NCBI RefSeq assembly: GCF_013141695.1
Contig: NZ_WHNY01000092.1
Coordinates: forward strand, 1-64,000
Origin: Paenibacillus plantarum
GTDB taxonomy: Bacteria > Bacillota > Bacilli > Paenibacillales > NBRC-103111
Direction: 5' to 3'
DNA: 64,000 nucleotides
Of this stretch, positions 1-7,573 are shown in pieces; within the stretch, counting starts at the first letter, position 1; every line of letters begins with the position of its first letter. A model generated the notes under the pieces. It saw only the letters and a list, made by a program, of their open reading frames with translations. It was not told the DNA's origin and did no database searches. The translations under genes were made by a program, and so were the position numbers.

Positions 1-58
1 TTTGAAAATTCATTCTCAACAACTCTGAAAATTTTCTCAATAAATATGACACCACACA
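1..58 (-). repeat. Transposon end belonging to an element that extends left of the window
   Basis: Read on the minus strand from position 58, this begins TGTGTGGTGTCATA and continues into two boxes resembling ATTGAGAA (about 35-46 and 11-20). The same terminal sequence starts at 66 on the plus strand and ends at 31325. A TGT...ACA terminus with spaced inner repeats is the usual end structure of Tn7/Tn5053-type DDE transposons. The remainder of this element lies outside the window. The family assignment is inference. Confidence 0.6.
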
Positions 59-90
59 GAAAAATTGTGTGGTGTCATATTTATTGAGAA
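34..90. repeat. Perfect 25-bp inverted repeat with 7-bp spacer: two transposon ends head to head
   Basis: Positions 34-58 and 66-90 are exact reverse complements of 25 bases, separated by GAAAAAT (59-65). Each arm has the TGTGTGGTGTCATA terminus followed by an ATTGAGAA box. As RNA it would form a hairpin, but because the same terminus recurs at 31301-31325 it is better read as two abutting element ends than as a terminator. Confidence 0.75.
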
Positions 91-200
91 TATTGAGGTC
101 AAAAACGTTGATTTATCAAGGGAGAAATTCATAATTAATGAGACAATAATACTGATGAAGTTCATTTAAAGCGCATTTTTTCAGAATTATTGAGAATAAC
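66..200 (+). repeat. Left transposon end with repeated inner boxes
   Basis: The end starts TGTGTGGTGTCATA at 66. ATTGAGAA-like boxes follow at about 82-90, 92-98, 134-142 and 188-196. The stretch GAAATTCATAATTAATGAG at 124-142 recurs, with one mismatch, in inverted orientation at 31260-31278 inside the other end. Shared terminal and subterminal sequence in opposite orientation is what two ends bound by the same transposase would show. Confidence 0.65.
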
Positions 201-296
201 CTCCAGATGCTTTATACACTTTTTATGCAAGAAATGTATATCCTAACTTTAATCCTTTTGGGTTCCGTATGCATACACTTTTCAGAAAATAATAAA

Positions 297-333
297 GGAA
301 CACGATAGCCCTATGGGTTCGTGTTCCTTTTTT
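297..333. terminator. Rho-independent terminator, likely bidirectional
   Basis: The 9-bp stem GGAACACGA / TCGTGTTCC (297-305 with 319-327) holds an inner CCC/GGG pair and is followed by TTTTTT on the plus strand. On the minus strand it ends in a weaker T-rich run and would stop transcription of the ATPase gene that ends at 361. Confidence 0.75.
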
Positions 334-360
334 GGAATCTATATTAATTTTTATTTATAT

Positions 361-849
361 TTAAGCAATCAGACTATAATGTATGCTTCTTCTATTAATG
401 TTTGCTATATTCATAGATTCTATATGCGATTGAAACGGTAAAGTTCCCATGTATAGAACTTTTATATTGGTTTGATCCACAACCCGAGACAATAATGAAA
501 AATGCTTCAGAATCAATCTATTTGATATTAATAGATTTTGTGAGTCATCGATTACTAGAATCAAGTATTGAGATATTGTTAATAATAGCTGAGCTTCCAA
601 TTCTAAGGTAGTTTTTCGTAGCGGATTAAGATCCATCTTTCGCAATAATGAAATGATAAACTCTTTTTCACTACCGCTACTAGGAACATTAGTTAGTACT
701 GCTGAATTAATAATAGTTACTCTATTGATATCTTCACAAATATGCATTGCAAAAAGTGACTTACCAGTTCCAGAATATCCATCAACAAACATAAAATCTG
801 CTGTGGAAGTATAAAAATTCTCAATTTCTGATCTTAAATTATTAAACAT
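361..849 (-). CDS. TnsC/TniB-like AAA+ ATPase, apparently C-terminally truncated
   Basis: In Tn7-like and Tn5053-like transposons the TnsC/TniB ATPase links target selection to the transposase. A Walker A motif GYSGTGKS lies near residues 24-31, a Walker B LILVIDD near 96-102 followed by SQNL as in TniB/TnsC proteins, and a sensor-like KVLYMGT stretch further on. The protein stops just after the RR region where family members normally continue, so at about 162 residues it is much shorter than TniB (about 300) or TnsC (about 500). The start at 849 has a GGGAG box about 9 bases upstream; a farther ATG at 897 would add a hydrophobic leader without a ribosome site. No transposase gene precedes it. 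Function is probably lost or non-autonomous. Confidence 0.6.
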   Translation of the reverse strand: MFNNLRSEIENFYTSTADFMFVDGYSGTGKSLFAMHICEDINRVTIINSAVLTNVPSSGSEKEFIISLLRKMDLNPLRKTTLELEAQLLLTISQYLILVIDDSQNLLISNRLILKHFSLLSRVVDQTNIKVLYMGTLPFQSHIESMNIANINRRSIHYSLIA

Positions 850-940
850 ACTTCCCACTCCCAACACGAGTACCAGATATAATATAATTATTTCCATACA
901 TTAGAAATTATAAACATTGTTCGTTCGAATTAAATTAAAA

Positions 941-980
941 TAGACTGCATTCACTAAGGAAGAATAGTAATTGCAGTCTA
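941..980. repeat. 9-bp inverted repeat of unknown role
   Basis: TAGACTGCA and TGCAGTCTA flank about 22 bases between the ATPase gene and the ABC-transporter pseudogene. There is no T-run, so a terminator is unlikely. It may be an insertion scar or a binding site. Confidence 0.4.
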
Positions 981-1020
981 TCTATTTTCCTACATATACT
1001 TTTTTTGAAGGTTTTTCATT

Positions 1021-1368
1021 CTATACACTCTCCAACAACCACACATTCCGAAATCTTACAACCCACTTCGCCTGCTGCGCAACCGTATGATCATGCGTAA
1101 TTAAAATAATCGTCTTACCCTGTTTATTCAATCTCTTAAATATCTCCATAATCTCAACGCCCGTCTTCGAATCCAAAGCGCCTGTTGGCTCATCCGCATA
1201 ATAATCGCCGAATCTCCCGCCAATGTACGCGCTATCGCCACACGCTGCTGCTAGCCTCCAGATAATTCCATCGTCCTGCATATCCTGCAGCAATTGCTCG
1301 AATAGCGATTGCTTGCTCTTCCCAATATGCAGCCAGGTATGAGGAAGCCTAGGTATGCCTTCATTCAC
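1021..1368 (-). pseudogene. MacB/SalX-type ABC transporter ATPase, 3' fragment with stop and frameshift
   Basis: The downstream part reads ADEPTGALDS followed by KTIILITHD, which are the Walker B, D-loop and H-loop of export-type ABC ATPases. Just upstream, in another frame, lies SGG-stop-QQRVAIARTLAG: the ABC signature in which the usual Gln codon has become TAG. A further frame change separates it from the Walker B part. The Walker A region and any partner permease are missing. It is a decayed gene, not a functional transporter. Confidence 0.8.
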
Positions 1369-1416
1369 TGTAATCGGTGTGATAAGCGAGATCCAAATTT
1401 CGGATAAAGGCTTCTA

Positions 1417-1551
1417 TTATTCGGAGACCGGCTTTGGAAGGAAATCAGTCGTGATGACTTCGAATTCTTTGTTATCCGTAACTTGCAGACTGTGCTCCAT
1501 ATCAGGAAGAATCAGGAAGACATCTCCTTTTCCCACCTTTAAGGATACTAT
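1417..1551 (-). pseudogene. C-terminal fragment of a cupin-domain protein
   Basis: About 45 codons encode KVGKGDVFLILP, then a His-containing strand (DMEHSLQV), and finish in TTDFLPKPVSE before a TAA stop at 1417-1419. This is the typical end of a small cupin. There is no start and a stop closes the frame upstream. It lies directly downstream of the isomerase gene on the same strand and was probably the last gene of that operon before truncation. Fold assignment is from motif memory. Confidence 0.5.
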
Positions 1552-1571
1552 TTATTTCGAATTAATGCGTC

Positions 1572-2423
1572 TTATGTCCTTGATAACATCGACTTCACAA
1601 CTTCAAGATCATGAGCTAATCGTTCAGAAGGCGGGTAGGGAGCATGACATTCTAACGTGATCCAACCGTTATACTTGATATCGCGCAAAGCATCGAATAA
1701 GGGCTGATGATTCGCAGCACCTTCCCCCAATCGACATTGCAAGAAGGCTTCTTCACCACGGTGCGTCCTATTCGTGAATGTTCCAGGGGCTCCTATTTCC
1801 GCAATGCGCAACTCATCCTTCACATGCACATGAAACAGATCTCCGCCTAATTCTTCAATCGATTCTCTGCCATAATCCGTATCCGTAATGTACATATTCC
1901 CTGCATCATGGATCAATCCGACATTGTCATGCTGAATTAAGCTTAGCAGTTTCTGTGCGCTAGCTACCGTTTCGACGAGCGACTCATTATGAATCTCCAG
2001 AACGATACGGATGCCAAGCTTCGCCGCCTCTTCCCCACACTGCTTCAACCAATAGGCAGCTTTCACATAATGATATGCTTGGGCCATGAACGCATTCGGT
2101 CCACCTGGATGAACACGGATCATCGAGGCGCCCAATTCCTTCGCAATTAGCAATAGACGCTTGCAGTCCTCAAGAGATGCTTCACATTCTTTATCGCTTC
2201 CCGTGGAGAATCCTCCCATGTACCCAGCGAGTACAGGAATTTCTAGCTCTAGACTTTGTGCTAACGCACCAATTTCGCTTACACGCTCTGGACTTGCATC
2301 GGGTGCGATATGATGACCTCTTGCTGCGATTTCAATTCCGTCAAATCCTAGTTGCTTGGTTAAGCGCATTGCTTCTTGCATACTGTAGGCAGCGAATACA
2401 CCGCTAAATGCTGCGAATTTCAT
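1572..2423 (-). CDS. Sugar phosphate isomerase/epimerase-like TIM-barrel protein
   Basis: This belongs to the xylose isomerase-like TIM barrel superfamily (AP endonuclease 2 type), whose members isomerise or epimerise sugars and inositol derivatives using a divalent metal. Supporting motifs are GFDGIEIAARG near the N terminus, RVHPGG, the metal-site region LEIHNES, HDAGNMY, HVHVKD and a final GWITLECH. Translation should begin at MKFAAF, which has AAGGAGG 8 bases upstream; an earlier in-frame ATG lacks a site. It follows the Gfo/Idh gene by about 48 bases and appears co-transcribed with it and with the ABC transporter. The exact substrate cannot be read. Confidence 0.85.
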   Translation of the reverse strand: MKFAAFSGVFAAYSMQEAMRLTKQLGFDGIEIAARGHHIAPDASPERVSEIGALAQSLELEIPVLAGYMGGFSTGSDKECEASLEDCKRLLLIAKELGASMIRVHPGGPNAFMAQAYHYVKAAYWLKQCGEEAAKLGIRIVLEIHNESLVETVASAQKLLSLIQHDNVGLIHDAGNMYITDTDYGRESIEELGGDLFHVHVKDELRIAEIGAPGTFTNRTHRGEEAFLQCRLGEGAANHQPLFDALRDIKYNGWITLECHAPYPPSERLAHDLEVVKSMLSRT

Positions 2424-2471
2424 CTTATATCCTCCTTGGTTGTCATTTCTTTCGAAATTACTATACATATT

Positions 2472-3797
2472 TCAAGCTTCTTCCAGCTTATCAAGCCCAA
2501 CCCAAATGCCTTCATCCATGCCGCGATCCGCCCCGAAGCCTACTAAGTGTCCATAAATAGAATCTTCAATAGATGTCGTGGAAATAGATCCCCCTTCACC
2601 TTGCAAGACTCGGACGAAATCCCCCACTAGAAGTAAATCCCCTCCGCCATGCATCTCATCAGATATATCTAGTTGTATTCTCTCTTCATAATAATCCTGT
2701 CCATCGTGGAATCCTGGCTTACGAACAACGAAATAACCATCCTCCATTACGCCACGAATTTCCCCTTTGCGACCAATGATATGAACAGTACGGCATGGTT
2801 TAGCGGTATTGCCAACCAGATTATGGGTTGCCGTGGAGCCATCTTCGAATTTGATTGCGACTGATTGGTGATCGACAACTGTATTGTCACAATGCCATAC
2901 ACAACGTCCATACGGATTATCCGATTGCAATGATGCTAACATCTGTTGCTCCGTTGGTGATGGGCCTAGTTGCTCAATCCCTGCCCACGCATAATGTTGC
3001 CATTTCTTTTCTTCCACATATATCTTCTTGGCGGAATACACACAATCGGTTTCGATCGCACAATCAACCAAACAACGAGTACCAGAGCCTGCTGGCGCTT
3101 GTTCTTCTCTAAAATGCATAATCCCTCCCGTGCTTGTGACTCTTGTTGGTCTAATTCCACTCTTAAACCACGTGATTAAATCCATATCATGGCAGCATTT
3201 CGCCATGAGCATAGTTGAGCCAGAAGCTTCTTTGTTACTCCATTTGCCACGAACGAACGCCGTAGACATATGATGATAACTGACATGCTCGGCCGTTTGA
3301 ATATTGAGAATATCTCCAATATCACCGCTAGCTATCCGCTTCCGAATCTCCTGATAGAACGGCGCATAACGCAATACATGACAGATCATAATCTTACGCT
3401 CATACTGCTTGGCCGCTATAAGGAGCTCAATAACTTCTTCTCGTGAAATCCCAATTGGTTTCTCTAAGAGAATATCATAGCCATGTGCGAGTAACGGCAA
3501 GCATGTTTCCACATGCAAGGCATCCATCGTCCCATTAATAACCGCGTCTGCTTGAATGTTCGCCGATAATAGTTCCGTAATGTAACTAAATCGATGCGTC
3601 AAAGGCACTTGATGTACATCACCTAGGCGATTCCGTCTAATCTCATTCGGATCTACGATGCCAACAATGTGTAATTGCTCTGGGTGAGTAAGTGCATATC
3701 CCGCATATTGACTTGCACGGCTGCCCGCACCTACCACGATAGCCTTAATTCTTCTCTTGGTATTTCCTATATCTTGCTGTGACTCTACCTGCATCAT
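2472..3797 (-). CDS. Gfo/Idh/MocA-family NAD(P)-dependent oxidoreductase
   Basis: The N-terminal Rossmann fold shows VVGAGSRASQYAG, and the characteristic EKPIG motif follows in DILLEKPIGISREE. The C-terminal half is the alpha/beta substrate domain of the family, which oxidises or isomerises sugar alcohols and sugars. The proposed start (MMQVES) lies about 12 bases after GGGAGG; a GTG start at 3866 would add 23 residues that precede the Rossmann fold and show no homology. It follows the solute-binding lipoprotein gene with about 175 bases between, which contain an inverted repeat. With the TIM-barrel isomerase downstream it probably processes the imported sugar. Confidence 0.85.
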   Translation of the reverse strand: MMQVESQQDIGNTKRRIKAIVVGAGSRASQYAGYALTHPEQLHIVGIVDPNEIRRNRLGDVHQVPLTHRFSYITELLSANIQADAVINGTMDALHVETCLPLLAHGYDILLEKPIGISREEVIELLIAAKQYERKIMICHVLRYAPFYQEIRKRIASGDIGDILNIQTAEHVSYHHMSTAFVRGKWSNKEASGSTMLMAKCCHDMDLITWFKSGIRPTRVTSTGGIMHFREEQAPAGSGTRCLVDCAIETDCVYSAKKIYVEEKKWQHYAWAGIEQLGPSPTEQQMLASLQSDNPYGRCVWHCDNTVVDHQSVAIKFEDGSTATHNLVGNTAKPCRTVHIIGRKGEIRGVMEDGYFVVRKPGFHDGQDYYEERIQLDISDEMHGGGDLLLVGDFVRVLQGEGGSISTTSIEDSIYGHLVGFGADRGMDEGIWVGLDKLEEA

Positions 3798-3857
3798 GAT
3801 GATGTCGTACCTCCCATTTCTATCTCGATAAAGAGAAGGACTGCTCTTAGAAAGAGT

Positions 3858-3885
3858 TTCACTCACTTAATGTTCAGTGAGTGAA
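3858..3885. promoter_or_regulatory. 10-bp perfect palindrome upstream of the Gfo/Idh gene
   Basis: TTCACTCACT (3858-3867) and AGTGAGTGAA (3876-3885) are separated by 8 bases. No T-run follows on either strand, so it is less likely a terminator than an operator or an mRNA-processing hairpin within the operon. A second, weaker inverted repeat, CGTCCAAC/GTTGGACG, lies at about 3927-3953. Confidence 0.45.
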
Positions 3886-3971
3886 TTCCTTAGTAAGGTC
3901 AGTCCACTAGTTTTCTTCTCCTTCGTCCAACAGCTCTTAGCGAGTTGGACGTTAAAAGAGAAGCCTATTCC

Positions 3972-5486
3972 TTATTTTTTCGTTGTGTACCAAGCATTCA
4001 TAGCATCAATCGCTGCTTTACCACCGCGTGAATTGAACTCTGATACGAAAGCATCGAATTCATTCAAGCTTCTAGCACCCATGATAAATTTAACTACATT
4101 TTGGTTTTTAAAAGTAATAAGTTCAGTTAGCTTTTTGTCATAGTCATCGATAGAAGGCGCATAATACGTTTCTTCTTTCACTTGCACATTCTTCAATACC
4201 GGATTGTAGTATGGAATAAATCCCTTGGCTACAAGTCGATTCTGAGAGTTATCTTTGGTATCCATCAATTGGTATAGAATTCTCCAGCCAACAGCGGTGC
4301 TTTGTTCGATCGTCTGTGTAGGCTTGCCATTCTCAACTTTATAATCCGTACCTTCAATACCATAATCTTGTACTTTCATTGCTTCTGGAGAAGACATGTA
4401 GTTCAAGTATTCTGCTATACCTTCTGGATTTTTCGCACCTTTAGGAATGGTCATATATCGTGCAGTTACTACTTCTTGAATAATGCCTGATTTGCCTTTC
4501 GCGCCCACAGGTAATGTTGTATATTCTGTTACGGCAGTTGGTGCTTTGGTTTTCAAGGAATCTGCAATTGTTTTGGCATCCCACCACGTGATGTCTGCTG
4601 CTGCTGCTGTTCCAGCAATGATCTTTTCTTTCAGGTTCGCGGGCTTCGTCACTGCGAATTCTTTGTCGATTAGACCTTCATCATATAACTTCTTCATGAA
4701 CGTTAAGTATTCTTTGTATTCTGGTTGTGTATATGAGAATTCTAGCTTGCCATTCTTCACAACTGTTCGTGTACTAACACCAAAAGATCCAGCTATGGAA
4801 CCAGCAGTTGTATCGAAATCTTCTGGGCCTGCCCCTGCAAAGGTAAATGGCGTAATGCCTTTTTTCTCTTTAATCGTTTTGAATGCTTGATAGTATTCAT
4901 CCATCGTTGTTGGTACTTTCAAATTCAATTCCTTCAATAGATCCGTACGTATTAATAAGCCCCTAGAAATCGGTGTCGTGTTCGGATATGGGAAGGCATA
5001 GAGTTTACCATTTACACGCCCTACATCCAATTCTTCTTTCGAAAGCAGTTTCGCATAATTAGGTACTTTCGCAAGTAAATCATCAAGAGGCAAGAACGCA
5101 CCTTGTCCCGCAAGTTTAAAGAAATCTTCTTTGCTGCCAATTGGCAACAAATCAGGAACATCGCCAGATGCAAGAATCAAGGAAATTTTCTGTTTCGGGT
5201 CATCCTTTGGCAGTAATTCGATCGTCGCATTGTAGCCAGACTTCTCACGATGTAAAGCAATGATTGGGTTGTTATTAAGATCCATACCCGTTTTGTAGGT
5301 TTCTGCAGCGACATTATAACCCGCAACAATTTTCACATTTTTATTCTTTGGTGCAGCTGAAGCTGCTGCTGTTGAAGCAGTTGGTGATGTCGTTTCACTC
5401 GTTCCTTTATCACCTGATGAGCAACCAACGGCAAGTACAGATAAGGCTACAACAGATACAATGGCTTTGCTTCTCTTCTTAAACAT
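3972..5486 (-). CDS. Sugar ABC transporter substrate-binding lipoprotein (extracellular family 1)
   Basis: It binds an oligosaccharide outside the membrane and delivers it to the two permeases encoded just upstream. The signal sequence MFKKRSKAIVSVV ends in the lipobox LAVGC with the lipid-anchored Cys22, followed by a Ser/Thr/Ala-rich linker. The mature protein has the LplA-type features LKVPTTMDEYYQAFKTIKE and a final NAWYTTKK. At 504 residues it is normal for the family. GAGGAGG precedes the ATG. As usual for this class no ATPase gene is nearby, and a shared MsmX-like ATPase would be needed. The substrate is unknown, although neighbours point to plant cell-wall glycans. Confidence 0.92.
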   Translation of the reverse strand: MFKKRSKAIVSVVALSVLAVGCSSGDKGTSETTSPTASTAAASAAPKNKNVKIVAGYNVAAETYKTGMDLNNNPIIALHREKSGYNATIELLPKDDPKQKISLILASGDVPDLLPIGSKEDFFKLAGQGAFLPLDDLLAKVPNYAKLLSKEELDVGRVNGKLYAFPYPNTTPISRGLLIRTDLLKELNLKVPTTMDEYYQAFKTIKEKKGITPFTFAGAGPEDFDTTAGSIAGSFGVSTRTVVKNGKLEFSYTQPEYKEYLTFMKKLYDEGLIDKEFAVTKPANLKEKIIAGTAAAADITWWDAKTIADSLKTKAPTAVTEYTTLPVGAKGKSGIIQEVVTARYMTIPKGAKNPEGIAEYLNYMSSPEAMKVQDYGIEGTDYKVENGKPTQTIEQSTAVGWRILYQLMDTKDNSQNRLVAKGFIPYYNPVLKNVQVKEETYYAPSIDDYDKKLTELITFKNQNVVKFIMGARSLNEFDAFVSEFNSRGGKAAIDAMNAWYTTKK

Positions 5487-5594
5487 TTAAACGACCTCCT
5501 CTAGTCTATTTACCTTTGGTTCTATAGTACGGGAATCCCCTTGAACCCACGATCAATGCGCACCATGACTTTGAATAATAAGGACACGTAAGAA

Positions 5595-6461
5595 TTAACC
5601 CTTCACAGCGCCTACCAAGGCACCTTTGACGAAATACTTCTGTAAGAAAGGATAGATCAGAAGAATCGGTACGACGGCACAGATAATCGTTGCTGCACGA
5701 ATGGATTCTGGTGATGTATTAAGGAGCGCTTCGATATCACCAACACTGACACTCGACTCATTCTGAATAATGGATTTCAGGTAGATCTGCAAAGGCATCA
5801 GATTGCGATCCGTGATGTACAGCATGGCACTAAAGAAATTGTTCCAATACCCTACAGCGTAGAACATCGTGATGGTTGCAATGGAAGACATCGATAGCGG
5901 CAGATAAATGGTAAATAGGATACGTGTATTCGATGCCCCATCCATTCGCGCTGATTCATCCAACGCATCCGGTATGCTCATGAAGAAGCTTCGCATCAAG
6001 ATCAAGTTAAAGGGAGCTAATAGGCCCGGAATAATCATCGCCCACAGCGTATTCGTGAGTCCAATTGCTTTGACAACTAAATACGTAGGAATGATTCCTC
6101 CAGAGAAGAACATCGTCAGAACATAGAGGAAGAGGATGACCCTCTTCGCTGGAAACGACTGTTTCGACAGTGGATACGCCGAAAGCATCGTAATCAGTAA
6201 GCTAAGGAACGTTCCTACGACCGTAATAAACACAGAGTTGCCGAAGGTGGTGAGGAATTGTTTATTCTGTAAGACATAGTTAAATGAATTAAATTGCAAG
6301 CCTATTGGCCAGAAGGTTATGTCCTTCGCTAATACGTAGGCTTCAGAACTAAGTGCTTTGGCTAGTAAATGAATGAAGGGTAACAACATCGTTAGACTAA
6401 GTAAGGTTAGTAGCACATAATTTAATACACCAAATATTTTTTCACCGTTTGTTTGAATCAT
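5595..6461 (-). CDS. ABC transporter permease, LplC/YtcP type
   Basis: About six membrane helices and the inner-membrane EAA signature ALDESARMDGASNTRILFTIYLPLS, through which permeases contact the ATPase, are visible. The C terminus KYFVKGALVGAVKG is typical of LplC-type permeases. A clear AGGAGG stands 8 bases before the ATG. It begins 27 bases after the LplB-type permease and ends about 110 bases before the lipoprotein gene, so the three form the usual permease-permease-lipoprotein operon. Confidence 0.92.
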   Translation of the reverse strand: MIQTNGEKIFGVLNYVLLTLLSLTMLLPFIHLLAKALSSEAYVLAKDITFWPIGLQFNSFNYVLQNKQFLTTFGNSVFITVVGTFLSLLITMLSAYPLSKQSFPAKRVILFLYVLTMFFSGGIIPTYLVVKAIGLTNTLWAMIIPGLLAPFNLILMRSFFMSIPDALDESARMDGASNTRILFTIYLPLSMSSIATITMFYAVGYWNNFFSAMLYITDRNLMPLQIYLKSIIQNESSVSVGDIEALLNTSPESIRAATIICAVVPILLIYPFLQKYFVKGALVGAVKG

Positions 6462-6488
6462 CGTGTATGCCTCCTATCTTCTAAACGT

Positions 6489-7442
6489 TTAGTAGACTCC
6501 TTCTTCTCCCATTCTCCGAGCTAACCAGTTAGCTGTTATGAGTAGAAGACATCCGATCACTGACTTGAATAATCCAGCAGCAGCTGTGAGACCGAACTCC
6601 ATCTTGCCAAACGCGACTCGGAAGACATACGTATCAATAATATCTGCAACACCTAGGACAGCTGGATTGTACATGATGAGCACTTGCTCTAATCCGGCAT
6701 CCAGAATATGGCCAATGCGCAGTAAGAGAATAACGATGATTGTGGATCGAATACCTGGTAGCATGATGTGCCAAACCTGTTTGAAGCGATTCGCACCATC
6801 AACAATGGAAGCTTGATATAATTCACTATTGATGCCAAGTATAGCGGCTAAGTAAATGATCGCTGCCCAGCCTGCTTCTTTCCATGACTCGGAGAAGACG
6901 AGAATCCAACGAAATTTACCCGTATCAGCCATGAAGTAGATAGGTTCTCCGCCTAACGCTTTGATGAAGGAATTGACAATACCCGATCCTGGGGAGAGAA
7001 TGTCGATGAAAATCCCACCTACAACGACCCAAGAGATGAAATGAGGAATATAAGTAACCGTTTGCACCATCCGTTTGAAAAGCATGTTTCTCATTTCATT
7101 AATCAAGATCGCGAGTAAAATAGGTGCCGGGAAACCAATTCCAAGCTTCATGAAGCTGATGATTAACGTATTGCGAATGACTAGTGGGAATTCATTGTAA
7201 GCGAACAACGTCCTGAAATGTTCGAATCCGATCCATGGGCTATCCATGACACCTCGGATGATGTTATAGTCCTTGAATGCAATCACGATGCCATACATAG
7301 GCGTGTATCGGAATATGATCAGAAATACTAATCCCGGTACGGACATGAGATATAAATCCCAATGCTTGACCAACGATTTCCATACGCGTGAATTCGGTTT
7401 AGCCTTCTTGGCGGCGAGCTGCGTTGTGGCTGCTGTACGCAT
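6489..7442 (-). CDS. ABC transporter permease, LplB type
   Basis: This is the first gene of the transporter operon. After a cytoplasmic lead of about 30 residues come six predicted helices, beginning YLMSVPGLVFLIIF. The loop YTPMYGIVIAFKDYNI is diagnostic of LplB-like permeases, and the EAA-like loop is ELYQASIVDGANRFKQVWHI. AGAGGAGG precedes the ATG by 8 bases. Upstream the minus strand carries a possible -10 box TATGAT at about 7485-7490. The response regulator gene ends 130 bases upstream and probably controls this operon. Confidence 0.92.
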   Translation of the reverse strand: MRTAATTQLAAKKAKPNSRVWKSLVKHWDLYLMSVPGLVFLIIFRYTPMYGIVIAFKDYNIIRGVMDSPWIGFEHFRTLFAYNEFPLVIRNTLIISFMKLGIGFPAPILLAILINEMRNMLFKRMVQTVTYIPHFISWVVVGGIFIDILSPGSGIVNSFIKALGGEPIYFMADTGKFRWILVFSESWKEAGWAAIIYLAAILGINSELYQASIVDGANRFKQVWHIMLPGIRSTIIVILLLRIGHILDAGLEQVLIMYNPAVLGVADIIDTYVFRVAFGKMEFGLTAAAGLFKSVIGCLLLITANWLARRMGEEGVY

Positions 7443-7573
7443 GGTGTGCCTCCTCTTACGTCTGATAAGTTGCTTTCTTTGATAGTCTTATCATACCTGT
7501 AAGAGATGAGGTTTCCTACGCTACTAGCATGACTTCATAGGCAACTTTCATGACATTATGAGGTTATCTGACG

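Noticed and set aside
1355..1660. Plus-strand 101-codon frame
   Set aside because: It overlaps the minus-strand cupin fragment and isomerase gene, which carry the homology; no ribosome site.
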